A DNA stretch of 64,000 nt from Bacteroidales bacterium (GTDB lineage Bacteria > Bacteroidota > Bacteroidia > Bacteroidales > UBA1715), in the NCBI GenBank assembly GCA_024402335.1, contig JAKSTZ010000010.1, forward strand, positions 16,666-80,665, given 5' to 3'. The notes below the pieces were generated by a model that was not told where the DNA came from, searched no databases, and was given only the letters and a program-made list of their open reading frames with translations. This document shows, in pieces, positions 1 through 9,755 of this stretch (position 1 is its first letter; the number at the start of each line of letters is the position of its first letter). The translations under genes were made by a program, and so were the position numbers.

Positions 1-129
1 CCAAGATATTACTTGACCCTCTCCATTAGTGATCGTAACAATAATGTTGTTGAAAGAAGCATGAATGTGTGCTTGACCAGCTGCTTCTACTTTTACAACT
101 TTTTTTACAGACTTTGTCTTTTTAGCCAT
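1..129 (-). CDS. rpsK: 30S ribosomal protein S11 (5' part only)
   Basis: This is the N-terminal 43 codons of S11, a platform protein of the small subunit that contacts 16S rRNA near the E site; the rest lies outside the window. The start ATG is at 129, and the readable part has a lysine-rich N-terminus followed by the typical [16 protein letters not shown] stretch. It follows rpsM by 13 bases in the spc-type run, so it should be cotranscribed. The identification is sound although the gene is cut by the window edge. Confidence 0.95.
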   Translation of the reverse strand, partial: MAKKTKSVKKVVKVEAAGQAHIHASFNNIIVTITNGEGQVISW

Positions 130-142
130 ACCGTATCAATTA

Positions 143-520
143 TTATTTAGTTGCTTTTTTCTTATTTGCAACAGTTTTTTTCTTACCTTTTCTTGTTCTT
201 GCGTTGTTCTTAGTTGATTGTCCACGAACTGGAAGACCCAAACGGTGACGAATTCCTCTATAACATCCAATATCCATCAAACGTTTAATGTTCATTTGAA
301 TTTCTGAACGCAATTCACCTTCAACTTTCAATTCATCTGTGATGATTGTACGAATTGCTGTTTCTTGTTCATCTGTCCAATCTTGAACTTTAATACCTCT
401 GTCGATACCTGCTTTATCCAAAATTTTAGCAGCTGTCGTTCTTCCGATACCGTAGATATACGTTAACGCAATCTCACCTCTCTTATTCTTTGGTAAATCT
501 ATACCTGCTATTCTTGCCAT
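143..520 (-). CDS. rpsM: 30S ribosomal protein S13
   Basis: S13 sits in the head of the small subunit and forms bridges to the large subunit and contacts to P-site tRNA. The 125-residue protein starts [10 protein letters not shown], carries the helix-two-turn-helix region ([10 protein letters not shown]) and the conserved [13 protein letters not shown] motif, and ends in a basic tail rich in lysine. Length matches the family. It lies between rpmJ and rpsK in the usual order. Confidence 0.98.
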   Translation of the reverse strand: MARIAGIDLPKNKRGEIALTYIYGIGRTTAAKILDKAGIDRGIKVQDWTDEQETAIRTIITDELKVEGELRSEIQMNIKRLMDIGCYRGIRHRLGLPVRGQSTKNNARTRKGKKKTVANKKKATK

Positions 521-555
521 ATTGACCTCTTAAAATTTTTTGCAAAATTATTAAA

Positions 556-672
556 TTATCCTTGACGTTGTTTCATTTTAGGATTTTTTTTGTTAATCAC
601 GTAAACTCTTCCTTTACGACGAACGATTTTACAATCTTCGTTTCTCTTTTTTACAGATGCTCTAACTTTCAT
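556..672 (-). CDS. rpmJ: 50S ribosomal protein L36, zinc-free form
   Basis: The 38-residue protein starts [10 protein letters not shown] and ends KMKQRQG, the hallmark of L36. The zinc-binding form needs a Cys-x2-Cys pair plus a further Cys and a His; here only one cysteine (C14) remains, so this is the zinc-independent (C-minus) form. It lies 12 bases downstream of infA and before rpsM. The gene is short but unmistakable from sequence and position. Confidence 0.96.
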   Translation of the reverse strand: MKVRASVKKRNEDCKIVRRKGRVYVINKKNPKMKQRQG

Positions 673-684
673 TGTTTTATATAT

Positions 685-903
685 TTACTTATATCGGAAT
701 GTTATTCTTCCTTTTGTTAAATCATATAAGGACATTTCTACTTTTACTTTGTCTCCTGGTAAAATTTTAATGTAATGCATTCTCATTTTCCCAGAAATAT
801 GGGCTGTAATTACGTGTCCATTCGATAACTCAACCCGAAACATTGCATTCGACAATGCTTCAACTATGGTTCCGTCTTGTTCTATTGATTGTTGCTTCGC
901 CAT
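685..903 (-). CDS. infA: translation initiation factor IF-1
   Basis: IF-1 binds the ribosomal A site during initiation. The 72-residue product has the expected length and the single OB-fold (S1-like) pattern: [11 protein letters not shown], then [22 protein letters not shown] and a final RITFRYK. Its start is only 3 bases from the secY stop codon. In Bacteroides and relatives a methionine aminopeptidase gene normally lies between secY and infA; there is no room for it here. Confidence 0.97.
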   Translation of the reverse strand: MAKQQSIEQDGTIVEALSNAMFRVELSNGHVITAHISGKMRMHYIKILPGDKVKVEMSLYDLTKGRITFRYK

Positions 904-906
904 AAA

Positions 907-2232
907 CTAAATCATTGTTGTGCCAACTCCTGAACGACCTTTGATTCTACCAGTCTTCATCAAACCATCATAGTGACGATTCAACAAATAACTTTCGATT
1001 TGTTGTAATGTATCCAAAATAACACCTACAATAATCAACAATGTAGTACCACCATAGAAATAAGAGAATTGGTTACTTACATGTGCGATTGAAGCAAATG
1101 CTGGAATAATTGCAACAAAGGCTAGGAATATTGAACCTGGCAATGTAATTCTAGAAATAACATCATCAATAAAATCTGCAGTCTTCTTTCCTGGTTTTAC
1201 ACCTGGAATGAATCCACCATTACGTTTCAATTCTTCTGAAATTTGAACAGGATTCATCGTAATTGCAGTGTAGAAATAAGTGAAAAGAATTATCAATACC
1301 GCATAAACAATATTGTACCACAAGTTTGTATGATCAGAAAATGCTGTCAAAAAAGCAGATGGTTCTTCACTTGATGCAAATCCTGCAAATGTAAGAGGAA
1401 TAAACATCAAAGCTTGGGCAAAAATGATTGGCATAACACCTGCGCCATTTACCTTAATTGGCAAATATTGACGTACACCACCATATTGTTTGTTTCCAAC
1501 TACTCTTTTTGCATACTGTACAGGTATTTTACGAGTTCCTTGAACTAGTAATATTGCCAAAGTGATAATCACTAACAACATCACAATTTCAATCAAGAAT
1601 ACGATTAAACCGCCAGCACCTTCAATACGTGTTCCAAATTCTTGGAATAAAGCAGAAGGGAAACGTGCAATAATACCTATCATAATGATTAACGAGATAC
1701 CATTACCAACACCTTTATCCGTAATCTTTTCTCCCAACCACATTACAAACATAGTACCTGCAACCATAATAATGATAGAAGACAACCAAAACATTCCAGA
1801 AAATTCTGTTCCGATTTGGTATTCAAGGTTCTTCAAATATGCAGGAGCTTGAGCTGCAGTAATGAAAATTGTTAAGATACGAGTAATTTGAGTAATCTTC
1901 TTTCTTCCACTTTCACCTTCACGTTGAAGTTTTTGGAAATAAGGAATTGCCATTCCCAACAATTGAATAACAATTGAAGAAGAAATGTATGGCATGATAC
2001 CCAAAGCAAATACAGAAGCATTCGCAAATGCACCTCCCGAGAACATATTAATCAAACCAAGAAGTCCTTCCGAAGAATTCTTTGCCAAAGCGTCCAAACT
2101 TGAAGGATCAACGCCTGGTAAAACCACGAATGAACCTAAGCGATAGATTAATATCAAACCGAGAGTAAATAAGATTCGGGAACGTAGTTCCTGAATCTTA
2201 AAAATATTCTTTATGGTTTCGATAAACTTCAT
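907..2232 (-). CDS. secY: preprotein translocase subunit SecY
   Basis: SecY is the channel-forming subunit of the Sec translocon in the inner membrane. The 441-residue protein has the usual alternation of about ten hydrophobic segments, the plug-region motif IMPYISSSIVIQLL, and the basic cytoplasmic loop with RGTRKIPVQYAKRV-like residues that contact SecA and ribosomes. It follows rplO by 9 bases, as in most spc operons. It ends in a TAG codon, which shows that TAG is a normal stop codon in this genome. Confidence 0.98.
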   Translation of the reverse strand: MKFIETIKNIFKIQELRSRILFTLGLILIYRLGSFVVLPGVDPSSLDALAKNSSEGLLGLINMFSGGAFANASVFALGIMPYISSSIVIQLLGMAIPYFQKLQREGESGRKKITQITRILTIFITAAQAPAYLKNLEYQIGTEFSGMFWLSSIIIMVAGTMFVMWLGEKITDKGVGNGISLIIMIGIIARFPSALFQEFGTRIEGAGGLIVFLIEIVMLLVIITLAILLVQGTRKIPVQYAKRVVGNKQYGGVRQYLPIKVNGAGVMPIIFAQALMFIPLTFAGFASSEEPSAFLTAFSDHTNLWYNIVYAVLIILFTYFYTAITMNPVQISEELKRNGGFIPGVKPGKKTADFIDDVISRITLPGSIFLAFVAIIPAFASIAHVSNQFSYFYGGTTLLIIVGVILDTLQQIESYLLNRHYDGLMKTGRIKGRSGVGTTMI

Positions 2233-2241
2233 GTCTCAGTT

Positions 2242-2682
2242 TTATTCTTCTACTGTGCCACCTAATGCTACAATTGCAGCTTTAGCTTTTTCAGAAAAAG
2301 CGTCTGCTCTTACAACAACTTTAGCTGACAATGTACCGTTAGCCAAGATTTTAATTAAATCATTCTTTGAAGCAAGACCGTTTTCTACAAACACATCTTG
2401 ATTAAATTCTGAAATTCCTTTTTTGTCAACCAATGTTTGAATTTCTTTCAAGTTTATAGCCTTGAATTCAACACGATTGATGCTCTTGAAACCGAATTTA
2501 GGAACACGTCTTTGCAATGGCATTTGACCACCTTCAAAACCAATCTTTCTTGAATAACCACTTCTTGACTTAGCACCTTTACTACCACGAGTACTTGTAC
2601 CACCAAGACCAGAACCAGCACCACGACCGATTATCTTTTTACTTCTTGTACCTTGTACAGGTTTTAATGTCTGTAAATCCAT
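2242..2682 (-). CDS. rplO: 50S ribosomal protein L15
   Basis: L15 is a large-subunit protein that binds 23S rRNA and acts late in assembly. The 146-residue sequence has the glycine-rich N-terminal arm typical of the family ([18 protein letters not shown]) and the conserved [18 protein letters not shown] element. It lies between rpmD and secY, the standard order, with short spacers on each side. Confidence 0.98.
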   Translation of the reverse strand: MDLQTLKPVQGTRSKKIIGRGAGSGLGGTSTRGSKGAKSRSGYSRKIGFEGGQMPLQRRVPKFGFKSINRVEFKAINLKEIQTLVDKKGISEFNQDVFVENGLASKNDLIKILANGTLSAKVVVRADAFSEKAKAAIVALGGTVEE

Positions 2683-2689
2683 TGTCGTA

Positions 2690-2869
2690 TTAAATTTCTT
2701 CTGTTTTTACTAAGTGACTTACTTTATTCACCATTCCCAAAATTTGTGGAGTAGCTTCTTTCTCTACGCTTGAACCCATTTTGTTCAAACCCAAAGACTC
2801 AAGAACCATCTTTTGAGCCTTTGTTCTATCTATTTTACTTTTAATTAAAGTAACACGAACTTTTGCCAT
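2690..2869 (-). CDS. rpmD: 50S ribosomal protein L30
   Basis: This is a 59-residue protein starting [14 protein letters not shown], with the short L30 ferredoxin-like pattern ([14 protein letters not shown], then a C-terminal MVNKVSHLV). Length and position between rpsE and rplO agree with the family. The ATG is at 2869, 11 bases after the rpsE stop in transcription order. L30 is non-essential in some bacteria but is kept here. Confidence 0.95.
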   Translation of the reverse strand: MAKVRVTLIKSKIDRTKAQKMVLESLGLNKMGSSVEKEATPQILGMVNKVSHLVKTEEI

Positions 2870-2880
2870 AGTTTTTAGAA

Positions 2881-3396
2881 TTATCCGTTAAATACTTTAG
2901 TCAATTCAATACCTCTTTGTTTTGCAACCATTGCAGCATCAGACATTTCCATCAATGCTTTGAAAGTTGCTTTAACAACGTTGTGTGGGTTTGATGATCC
3001 TTTTGATTTTGCCAAGACATCTTTAATACCTGCACTTTCTAATACAGCACGCATTGCACCACCGGCTTTTACTCCAGTACCAGGAGTTGCTGGTTGCAAA
3101 TAAACTTCAGCACCACCAAATTTCGCAACTTGTGAGTGAGGTAATGTACTTTTTACAAGTGGTACACGAATTAAATTTTTCTTTGCATCTTCAACACCTT
3201 TAGCAATAGCAGCTGTTACTTCACCTGCTTTACCAAGACCGTATCCAACAACACCATTTTCATCTCCAACTACAACAATAGCAGCGAATGTAAATGTTCT
3301 ACCACCTTTCGTAACTTTAGTCACACGATTGATTGCAACTAAACGATCCTTCAATTCTATATCAGAAGTTCTAACTTTTTTTGAATTATCTATCAT
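2881..3396 (-). CDS. rpsE: 30S ribosomal protein S5
   Basis: S5 contributes to decoding fidelity and to mRNA unwinding at the entry channel. The 171-residue protein shows the N-terminal double-stranded RNA-binding-like domain ([30 protein letters not shown]) and the C-terminal alpha/beta domain ([23 protein letters not shown]). It is separated from rplR by 3 bases, consistent with tight cotranslation. Confidence 0.98.
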   Translation of the reverse strand: MIDNSKKVRTSDIELKDRLVAINRVTKVTKGGRTFTFAAIVVVGDENGVVGYGLGKAGEVTAAIAKGVEDAKKNLIRVPLVKSTLPHSQVAKFGGAEVYLQPATPGTGVKAGGAMRAVLESAGIKDVLAKSKGSSNPHNVVKATFKALMEMSDAAMVAKQRGIELTKVFNG

Positions 3397-3399
3397 GTG

Positions 3400-3762
3400 T
3401 TAAAAATTTAAACCGTTACTACGAGCTGAGTCAGCTAATGATTTTACTCTTCCGTGATACAAATAACCATTTCTGTCAAATACTACTGAAGAAACACCTT
3501 TTTCAGTAGCTTTCTTTGCAATAGCTTCGCCAACTAAAGCAGCTTGGTCAATCTTAGTTTTACCTTTGCTTTGAGCAGCAATTTCAGTATCCAAAGATGA
3601 AGCAGCAACAAGTGTTGTTCCAGCAATATCATCAATAAGTTGAACAGAAATTTGTTTATTACTTCTAAAAACAGACATACGTGGTCTTTCAGCTGTACCT
3701 TTTACAACTTTACGTATTCTTCTTTTTATTCTGATTCTTCTTTCTATCTTTGTAATAGCCAT
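3400..3762 (-). CDS. rplR: 50S ribosomal protein L18
   Basis: L18 binds 5S rRNA in the central protuberance together with L5. The 120-residue protein has a basic N-terminal arm ([11 protein letters not shown]), the [13 protein letters not shown] motif, and ends with [19 protein letters not shown], all typical. It lies between rplF and rpsE in the usual order. Confidence 0.97.
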   Translation of the reverse strand: MAITKIERRIRIKRRIRKVVKGTAERPRMSVFRSNKQISVQLIDDIAGTTLVAASSLDTEIAAQSKGKTKIDQAALVGEAIAKKATEKGVSSVVFDRNGYLYHGRVKSLADSARSNGLNF

Positions 3763-3777
3763 CTTACCTAAGTTTTA

Positions 3778-4329
3778 TTATTTACCTGCAGATTTACCAG
3801 CCTTACGACGAATTTGTTCACCTTGGAACTTAATACCTTTACCCTTATATGGTTCTGGAGCTCTTAATGAACGAATTTTCGCTGCAACTTGGCCCAACAA
3901 TTGTTTATCACAACTTGTCATTGTTAACAATGGATTGCTACCTCTTTCTGATTTAGCTTCAGCTTTGATTTCATTTGGCAATTGGAAAACAATCGTATGA
4001 GAATAACCTAACGCCATTTCAACGTTTTGGCCAGTTACAGATACTCTATAACCCACACCTACGAATTCTTGTTTTGTAGTATAACCTTCTGTTACACCTA
4101 TTACCATATTGTTAATCAAAGCACGGTACAAACCATGTTTTGATTTTGCTGCTTTTTCTTCTGATGGTCTTTCAACAACTAAATTACCATCTTCAACCTT
4201 TACTACGAATCCTTCTTCGATTTTTTGTTGAAGTTCGCCTTTTGGTCCTTTTACCTTTACAAGATTGTTTTCAATCTTGACTTCCACTTTTTCTGGAATA
4301 CTAATCGGTGCTTTTCCTATACGTGACAT
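3778..4329 (-). CDS. rplF: 50S ribosomal protein L6
   Basis: L6 lies near the factor-binding site of the large subunit. The reading frame is open further upstream into rpsH, but the start at 4329 (MSRIGKAPI) is the conserved family start and avoids that overlap. The 183-residue product has two similar domains and the conserved C-terminal EPYKGKGIKFQGEQIRRKAGK region. Standard neighbours are rpsH upstream and rplR downstream. Confidence 0.97.
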   Translation of the reverse strand: MSRIGKAPISIPEKVEVKIENNLVKVKGPKGELQQKIEEGFVVKVEDGNLVVERPSEEKAAKSKHGLYRALINNMVIGVTEGYTTKQEFVGVGYRVSVTGQNVEMALGYSHTIVFQLPNEIKAEAKSERGSNPLLTMTSCDKQLLGQVAAKIRSLRAPEPYKGKGIKFQGEQIRRKAGKSAGK

Positions 4330-4339
4330 CTTCTTACTA

Positions 4340-4735
4340 TTAATATACGTAACACAAAACTTCACCTCCAACATTCAAAGCACGCGCTTCTTTATCAGAA
4401 ACAATTCCTTTGTTTGTGGATAAAATGGCAATACCTAAACCATTTAATACACGTGGTAATTCTTCAACTGGAACATATTTACGTAAACCTGGTTTACTAA
4501 TTCTTTCCAATTTCTTAATTGCTGGTGCTTTTGACACTGGATGATATTTCAATGCAATTTTTATAACACTTTCTGGTCCTTCACCTTCGAATTTATAACT
4601 CAAGATATAACCTTTGTCGAATAAAACTTTAGTCATTTCTTGTTTTATTTTAGAAGAAGGGATTTCAACTACTTTGTGTTGTGCTTTCTGAGCGTTTCTA
4701 ATCCTTGTTAGATAATCTGCTATTGGATCTGTCAT
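4340..4735 (-). CDS. rpsH: 30S ribosomal protein S8
   Basis: S8 is a primary 16S rRNA-binding protein. In E. coli it also represses the spc operon; no matching RNA target could be identified by eye here. The 131-residue protein has MTDPIADYLTRIRNA at the start and the RNA-binding C-terminus ILSTNKGIVSDKEAR with GGEVLCYVY at the end. It sits between rpsN and rplF. Confidence 0.98.
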   Translation of the reverse strand: MTDPIADYLTRIRNAQKAQHKVVEIPSSKIKQEMTKVLFDKGYILSYKFEGEGPESVIKIALKYHPVSKAPAIKKLERISKPGLRKYVPVEELPRVLNGLGIAILSTNKGIVSDKEARALNVGGEVLCYVY

Positions 4736-4753
4736 TGTTGTTGTATTTATATT

Positions 4754-5023
4754 TTACCAACTTGCTTTCTTTACTCCTGGGATCAAACCTGCCGATGCCA
4801 TTTCACGGAATTGGATACGGCTGATACCAAATTGACGGATATAACCTCTTGGTCTTCCTGTTATGCTGCAACGATTGTGCAATCTTACACGTGAAGAATT
4901 CTTAGGCAATCTGCTTAATGCAACATAATCACCTTTTTCCTTCAATTCTGCGCGTTTTGCCGCATATTTATCAACTAACTTTTGACGCTTTCTTTCGCGT
5001 GCTTTCATTGATTCTTTTGCCAT
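4754..5023 (-). CDS. rpsN: 30S ribosomal protein S14, zinc-free form
   Basis: S14 is a late-assembling head protein of the small subunit. The 89-residue form with [12 protein letters not shown] and [12 protein letters not shown] matches the long, zinc-independent version; the CxxC pairs of the short zinc form are absent. Together with the zinc-free L36 this suggests the main ribosomal operon does not depend on zinc for these two proteins. Position between rplE and rpsH is standard. Confidence 0.97.
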   Translation of the reverse strand: MAKESMKARERKRQKLVDKYAAKRAELKEKGDYVALSRLPKNSSRVRLHNRCSITGRPRGYIRQFGISRIQFREMASAGLIPGVKKASW

Positions 5024-5032
5024 GCTGTCTTT

Positions 5033-5581
5033 CTATTTTTTAAATGGGAAACCAAATTCTTTTAACAATGCAAAACCTTCTTCATCAGTTTGTGCAGAAG
5101 TTACAAAAGTTATATCCATACCCATCATCTTTGTAACTTTATCAACTTCAATTTCTGGGAAGATAATTTGTTCTGTAATACCAAATGAGAAGTTACCATT
5201 CTTATCAAATTTTGTTTTGATACCTTGGAAATCTCTAATACGAGGAAGAGCTGAACAAATCAATCTTTCCATGAATTCGTACATTTTTTCTCTTCTCAAT
5301 GTTACTCGTACACCAATTGGCATTCCTTTTCTTAACTTGAAGTTAGAGATATCTTTTCTTGAGTAAGTTGGAACAGCTTTTTGACCAGCAATAATTGAAA
5401 TTTCACTGATAGCAGTGTCAATTAATTTCTTATCAGCTACTGCATCACCAATAGCTTGATTTATCACGATCTTTTCAATACGTGGTACTTGCATTTTTGA
5501 CTTATACCCGAATTGTTTTTGCAAATTCGCCTGTATAGTTTCAGTATATAACTTTTTTAATGTAGGTACGTAAGTCTCCAT
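5033..5581 (-). CDS. rplE: 50S ribosomal protein L5
   Basis: L5 binds 5S rRNA and contacts P-site tRNA. The 182-residue protein contains [19 protein letters not shown], the [15 protein letters not shown] motif and [12 protein letters not shown] near the C-terminus. Its start codon shares one base with the rplX stop codon, implying translational coupling. The gene ends in TAG, again showing TAG as an ordinary stop here. Confidence 0.98.
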   Translation of the reverse strand: METYVPTLKKLYTETIQANLQKQFGYKSKMQVPRIEKIVINQAIGDAVADKKLIDTAISEISIIAGQKAVPTYSRKDISNFKLRKGMPIGVRVTLRREKMYEFMERLICSALPRIRDFQGIKTKFDKNGNFSFGITEQIIFPEIEVDKVTKMMGMDITFVTSAQTDEEGFALLKEFGFPFKK

Positions 5582-5904
5582 TATTTAATTACCTCCCCTG
5601 TCTTTTTTGAATAACGAACTAATTTGCCTGCTTCATTACGTTTTTTACCAACTCTTGTAGGATTTCCTGTTGCAGGATCAACTAACATAAGATTTGATAC
5701 ATGAATAGGAGCTTCTTTCTTCACAATTCCTCCTTGAGGATTTTTTGCGTTAGGCTTAGTATTTTTTGATACAATGTTTATTCCTTCTACAAGAGCAGAG
5801 TCAATCTTGGTTTTCATTTCAAGAACTTTACCTTTTTGACCTTTGTACTCACCAGAAAGAACTAATACAGTGTCGCCTTTTTTTATGTTAAATTTCTTTT
5901 GCAT
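5581..5904 (-). CDS. rplX: 50S ribosomal protein L24
   Basis: L24 is an assembly-initiating protein at the exit tunnel. The start at 5904 ([11 protein letters not shown]) is preferred over an upstream in-frame start because it matches the family and places the KOW motif ([19 protein letters not shown]) directly at the N-terminus. The product has 107 residues, as usual. It overlaps rplE by one base. Confidence 0.97.
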   Translation of the reverse strand: MQKKFNIKKGDTVLVLSGEYKGQKGKVLEMKTKIDSALVEGINIVSKNTKPNAKNPQGGIVKKEAPIHVSNLMLVDPATGNPTRVGKKRNEAGKLVRYSKKTGEVIK

Positions 5905-5920
5905 TTCTACTAGTATTAAA

Positions 5921-6289
5921 TTATAACACTTCTGGAGCAAGTGAAACGATTTTCATATATTGACCATCACGTAATTCACGACCTACAGGACCGAAAATAC
6001 GAGTACCTCTCATTTCACCAGCTTCGTTAAGCAAAACTACTGCATTGTCATCAAAGCGGATGTATGAACCATCAGCACGCTTAACTTCTTTTTTCGTTCT
6101 CACAACTACGCCTTTTGTAACCTGACCTTGTTTAACATTACCGTTAGGTATTGCACTCTTTACGGTTACGACGATTTTATCACCGATAGAAGCATATCTT
6201 TTTCCTGTACCACCTAAAACACGGATACACAAAACTTCTTTTGCTCCACTATTATCAGCAACGTTTAATCTTGTTTCTTGCTGTATCAT
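5921..6289 (-). CDS. rplN: 50S ribosomal protein L14
   Basis: L14 forms an intersubunit bridge and contacts L19 and silencing factor RsfS in the family. The 122-residue protein starts [20 protein letters not shown] and ends with the conserved [20 protein letters not shown] segment. Length and position after rpsQ are standard. Confidence 0.98.
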   Translation of the reverse strand: MIQQETRLNVADNSGAKEVLCIRVLGGTGKRYASIGDKIVVTVKSAIPNGNVKQGQVTKGVVVRTKKEVKRADGSYIRFDDNAVVLLNEAGEMRGTRIFGPVGRELRDGQYMKIVSLAPEVL

Positions 6290-6292
6290 CTC

Positions 6293-6547
6293 TTATTTCG
6301 TTTTTTCAATTATCTCAACTAATCGCCAACGTTTTGTCTTGCTCAATGGACGTGTTTCCATGATTCTTACAACATCGCCTTCTGAACATTCAGACTTGTC
6401 ATCTTGAGCGACAAATTTAGTCGTTCTTTTCAAGAACTTACCATATAATGGGTGTTTTTCTTTTCTCTCAACAGCAACAACAATTGTTTTGTCCATTTTA
6501 TTGCTGACTACAACACCTATTCTTTCTTTTCTGAAATTTCTCTCCAT
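6293..6547 (-). CDS. rpsQ: 30S ribosomal protein S17
   Basis: S17 is a primary 16S rRNA-binding OB-fold protein. The 84-residue product shows the family signature from [18 protein letters not shown] to [14 protein letters not shown] and the [16 protein letters not shown] ending. It is separated from rplN by 3 bases and from rpmC by 6 bases. Confidence 0.97.
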   Translation of the reverse strand: MERNFRKERIGVVVSNKMDKTIVVAVERKEKHPLYGKFLKRTTKFVAQDDKSECSEGDVVRIMETRPLSKTKRWRLVEIIEKTK

Positions 6548-6553
6548 TTTAGA

Positions 6554-6748
6554 CTATTTAGTTAGTTCGCGTTCTCTTAATATTGTTTTCATACGAGCTA
6601 TATTACGTCTCGTTTCTCTCAATTGATTAGGATTTTCCAATGGAGTGATAACATGATTAAGTTTCATCTTATTCAAACCTTCTGATTCTACCTGGATTTT
6701 TTCCTCAATCTCTTTTGTCGATAATTCTCTAATTTCTGCTGCCTTCAT
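6554..6748 (-). CDS. rpmC: 50S ribosomal protein L29
   Basis: L29 is a small two-helix protein at the tunnel exit, near the signal recognition particle and trigger factor docking site. The 64-residue sequence begins MKAAEIRELSTKEIEEK and contains NPNQLRETRRNIARMKTIL, which is typical. Position between rplP and rpsQ supports the call. Confidence 0.96.
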   Translation of the reverse strand: MKAAEIRELSTKEIEEKIQVESEGLNKMKLNHVITPLENPNQLRETRRNIARMKTILRERELTK

Positions 6749-6759
6749 GGTATTTCTTT

Positions 6760-7182
6760 CTATTCTTGAACATAATCATTTCTTACAACAAATTTGGTTG
6801 TTATCGGCAATTTTTGAGCAGCCAAACGAAGTGCTTCTTTAGCTACTTCCAATGGAACACCATCAGCTTCAAACAATATTCTTCCTGGAGTCACAGGTGC
6901 TGCCCAGTGAGAAACAGCTCCCTTACCTTTACCTTGACGTACTTCTGCTGGTTTTGCAGTTACTGGTTTATCAGGGAATATGCGAATCCAAATCTGACCT
7001 TCACGTTTCATATAACGAGTTACAGCAACACGGGCTGCCTCGATTTGTCTAGCAGTAATCCAATAAGATTCTAATGATTTTATTCCAAAAGATCCGAATG
7101 CTAATTCATGCCCTCTTTGAGCATTTCCTTTCATTCTTCCTTTTTGCTGCTTTCTATATTTTGTTTTCTTAGGTTGTAACAT
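6760..7182 (-). CDS. rplP: 50S ribosomal protein L16
   Basis: L16 organises the A-site region of the large subunit. The 140-residue protein starts [19 protein letters not shown] and includes [33 protein letters not shown] and the [19 protein letters not shown] loop. All are diagnostic. It lies between rpsC and rpmC. Confidence 0.98.
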   Translation of the reverse strand: MLQPKKTKYRKQQKGRMKGNAQRGHELAFGSFGIKSLESYWITARQIEAARVAVTRYMKREGQIWIRIFPDKPVTAKPAEVRQGKGKGAVSHWAAPVTPGRILFEADGVPLEVAKEALRLAAQKLPITTKFVVRNDYVQE

Positions 7183-7201
7183 TGCTAATTCGTATTAGTT
7201 G

Positions 7202-7912
7202 TTATTTTTTTGTAGTTCTTTTTCTTCCGCCGAAGTTTTTCTTTGGTGCAGCACTTGCTTCTACGCTATTTGGAGTTAAATCAACTTTACCATAACGTTC
7301 ACCTTTGAAAATCCATACCTTCAAACCTAGTTTTCCGTATGTTGTTAATGCGAATGTACTTGTGTAATCAATATCTGCACGTAATGTATGTAGAGGAATA
7401 CGTCCTTCTTTGTACATTTCAGAACGAGCCATTTCTGCACCGTTCAAACGACCAGAGATTTGAATTTTGATTCCTTCTGCACCCATTCTCATTGCTGATG
7501 AGATTGCAGTTTTGATAGCACGTCTGTATGCTACACGACCTTCCAATTGACGAGCGATTTGATCACCAACAATAACAGCATCCAATTCTGGACGTTTTAT
7601 TTCAAGAACATTTAATTGAACTTCCTTATTGGAAATTTTCTTTAATTCTTCTTTCAATTTGTCAACTTCTTGACCACCCTTACCGATGATAACACCTGGG
7701 CGAGCAGTGTTGATAGTTACTGTTACTAATTTTAACGTACGCTCAATAATAATTTTTGAAATGCTAGCTTTTGCTAAACGAGCATTTAAATAGCGACGAA
7801 TCTCATAATCCTCATGTAGTTTTTCTACATAATTATCGCCACCATACCAGTTAGAATCCCAACCTTTTATAACTCCTAACCTGTTTCCTATTGGATTTAC
7901 TTTTTGTCCCAT
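7202..7912 (-). CDS. rpsC: 30S ribosomal protein S3
   Basis: S3 lines the mRNA entry site and contributes to helicase activity. The 236-residue protein starts [13 protein letters not shown], has the KH-domain GxxG loop ([14 protein letters not shown]), and the C-terminal domain with [12 protein letters not shown] and [15 protein letters not shown] basic tail ([13 protein letters not shown]) follows. It is 5 bases from rplV. Confidence 0.98.
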   Translation of the reverse strand: MGQKVNPIGNRLGVIKGWDSNWYGGDNYVEKLHEDYEIRRYLNARLAKASISKIIIERTLKLVTVTINTARPGVIIGKGGQEVDKLKEELKKISNKEVQLNVLEIKRPELDAVIVGDQIARQLEGRVAYRRAIKTAISSAMRMGAEGIKIQISGRLNGAEMARSEMYKEGRIPLHTLRADIDYTSTFALTTYGKLGLKVWIFKGERYGKVDLTPNSVEASAAPKKNFGGRKRTTKK

Positions 7913-7917
7913 GAAAA

Positions 7918-8331
7918 TTATTTATTTGCTTCTGTTTCTTTTTGAATTGTATCTACTACAACTGTTACATGATTTGAACGTTTACGAATTCTGTGAGCAC
8001 GACCTTGTGGTGCAGGTTGAATTCTTTTCAATGTTCTACCTTCGTTAACAAAGATTTCCTTTATATACAAAGGATTGTCTTCAACACGAAGACCTTCATT
8101 CTTTTGTTCCCAGTTGTTTATAGCACTCATCACGAGTTTTTCAACCTTACGAGAGGCTTCTTTTGTAGAATAACGCAATACATCCAATGCATTGTTTACT
8201 TCTCTTCCTCTAATCATATCAACAACCAAACGCATTTTGCGAGGAGATGTTGGACAGTTACGCAAGATAGCGAAAGCCTTTTGTTTCTTGGCTTCTTTTA
8301 TTTTTATTGAACTTTCTTTTTTTCTATTCAT
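7918..8331 (-). CDS. rplV: 50S ribosomal protein L22
   Basis: L22 lines the peptide exit tunnel with its beta-hairpin. The 137-residue protein has a lysine-rich N-terminal extension of about 20 residues, then the family core ([19 protein letters not shown]) and the hairpin-end sequence [17 protein letters not shown]. The extension is longer than in E. coli (110 residues) but fits Bacteroidetes versions as I recall them. Confidence 0.96.
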   Translation of the reverse strand: MNRKKESSIKIKEAKKQKAFAILRNCPTSPRKMRLVVDMIRGREVNNALDVLRYSTKEASRKVEKLVMSAINNWEQKNEGLRVEDNPLYIKEIFVNEGRTLKRIQPAPQGRAHRIRKRSNHVTVVVDTIQKETEANK

Positions 8332-8342
8332 GACTCGCTAGT

Positions 8343-8609
8343 TTACTTTTTATTACCACCATGACCTCGGAAATTACGTGTAGGTGCGAATTCGCCTAAT
8401 TTATGACCTACCATGTTTTCTGTAACATACACTGGAATGAATTTATTTCCATTGTGAACTAACACTGTATGTCCAACGAAATCTGGAGAAATCATAGAGG
8501 CACGTGCCCAAGTTTTTACAGAGGTTTTTTTACCACTTTCGTTCATTTGAAGCACTTTTCTCTCCAAATTGAAATCAATATATGGTCCTTTTTTTAGAGA
8601 ACGACTCAT
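8343..8609 (-). CDS. rpsS: 30S ribosomal protein S19
   Basis: S19 pairs with S13 in the head of the small subunit. The 88-residue product starts [12 protein letters not shown] and ends [20 protein letters not shown], both diagnostic. It lies between rplB and rplV in the standard S10 order. Confidence 0.98.
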   Translation of the reverse strand: MSRSLKKGPYIDFNLERKVLQMNESGKKTSVKTWARASMISPDFVGHTVLVHNGNKFIPVYVTENMVGHKLGEFAPTRNFRGHGGNKK

Positions 8610-8625
8610 AGTTACTTCTTTTTAA

Positions 8626-9453
8626 TTACTTCTTTCTTCTTTCAATGATTAATTTATTTGATGCTTTCTTAGGAGCACGTGTCTTATAACCTCTTGAAGG
8701 CAAACCTTTTCTTGAACGAGGTAAACCTCCTGAAGCACGACCTTCACCACCACCCATTGGGTGATCTACTGGGTTCATAACAACACCTCTGTTTCGTGGA
8801 CGACGTCCCAACCATCTTGAACGACCAGCTTTACCTGATTGTTCCAATGAATGTTCTGAGTTAGAAACAGTACCTATAGTTGCCTTACATGTTACAAGAA
8901 CCATTCTTGTTTCACCTGAAGGCAATTTAATAATAGCATATTTTCCATCACGAGAAGCTAATTGAGCATAAGAACCTGCACTACGAGCTAATTGTGCGCC
9001 TCTACCTGGTATCAATTCAATATTATGAATAATAGTACCTAGAGGAATATCTTTCAAATATAACGTATTACCAATTTCTGGTTCAGCTGAATGTCCAGAC
9101 ACAACTTTTTGGCCAACTTGAATACCAACTGGAGCGATGATATATCTCTTTTCTCCGTCTTCATATTGAACCAAACAAATTCTAGCACTTCTATTTGGAT
9201 CGTATTCAATAGTTAGAACTTCTGCTTGAACATCTTCTTTATCTCTCTTGAAGTCTATAATACGATATCTGCGTTTATGGCCTCCACCAATATAACGCAT
9301 TGTCATCTTACCTGTGTTATCTCTACCACCAGTACTTTTCAATACTGTCAAAAGCGACTTTTCAGGTTTGTTTGTTGATGATATTTGATTATCAACAACA
9401 ACAACCTTATGACGCTGACCAGGAGTGGTTGGTTTTAATTTCTTTATTGCCAT
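8626..9453 (-). CDS. rplB: 50S ribosomal protein L2
   Basis: L2 is a core large-subunit protein needed for subunit association and peptidyl-transferase centre integrity. The 275-residue protein has the RNA-binding core ([37 protein letters not shown]) and the C-terminal [18 protein letters not shown] motif, where the usual second histidine of other phyla is a methionine, a variant I associate with Bacteroidetes L2. It is 16 bases from rpsS. Confidence 0.98.
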   Translation of the reverse strand: MAIKKLKPTTPGQRHKVVVVDNQISSTNKPEKSLLTVLKSTGGRDNTGKMTMRYIGGGHKRRYRIIDFKRDKEDVQAEVLTIEYDPNRSARICLVQYEDGEKRYIIAPVGIQVGQKVVSGHSAEPEIGNTLYLKDIPLGTIIHNIELIPGRGAQLARSAGSYAQLASRDGKYAIIKLPSGETRMVLVTCKATIGTVSNSEHSLEQSGKAGRSRWLGRRPRNRGVVMNPVDHPMGGGEGRASGGLPRSRKGLPSRGYKTRAPKKASNKLIIERRKK

Positions 9454-9458
9454 CTCTA

Positions 9459-9749
9459 TTAAATATTACTATAGAAGTCTATTTTTTGATCTTTTTGAAC
9501 TGTAACGATAGCTTTTTTATAAGCGTTAGTTCTTCCTACCATCATTCCTTTTTTAGTATTACGAACTTTCACTTTGCCATCATAACGCATAGTGTTAACT
9601 GCCAAAACAGTAACACCATACATTTCTTCAACTGCTTTCTTTATTTGATCTTTATCTGCCGTTTTCTCAACGATAAAACCATATTGGTTCAAAGCGTCGC
9701 CTTTTTTCGACATCTTTTCAGTTATGATCGGTTTTTGCAATACTTCCAT
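9459..9749 (-). CDS. rplW: 50S ribosomal protein L23
   Basis: L23 is the main docking site for trigger factor and SRP at the tunnel exit. The ATG at 9749 ([14 protein letters not shown]) is chosen over an in-frame TTG two codons upstream. The 96-residue product has the conserved [18 protein letters not shown] and [13 protein letters not shown] stretches. Neighbours are rplD upstream and rplB downstream. Confidence 0.97.
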   Translation of the reverse strand: MEVLQKPIITEKMSKKGDALNQYGFIVEKTADKDQIKKAVEEMYGVTVLAVNTMRYDGKVKVRNTKKGMMVGRTNAYKKAIVTVQKDQKIDFYSNI

Positions 9750-9755
9750 CACCAA

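Noticed and set aside
4330..4374. Longer start of ribosomal protein L6
   Set aside because: It overlaps rpsH and adds residues not found in the family; MSRIGKAPI is the conserved start.
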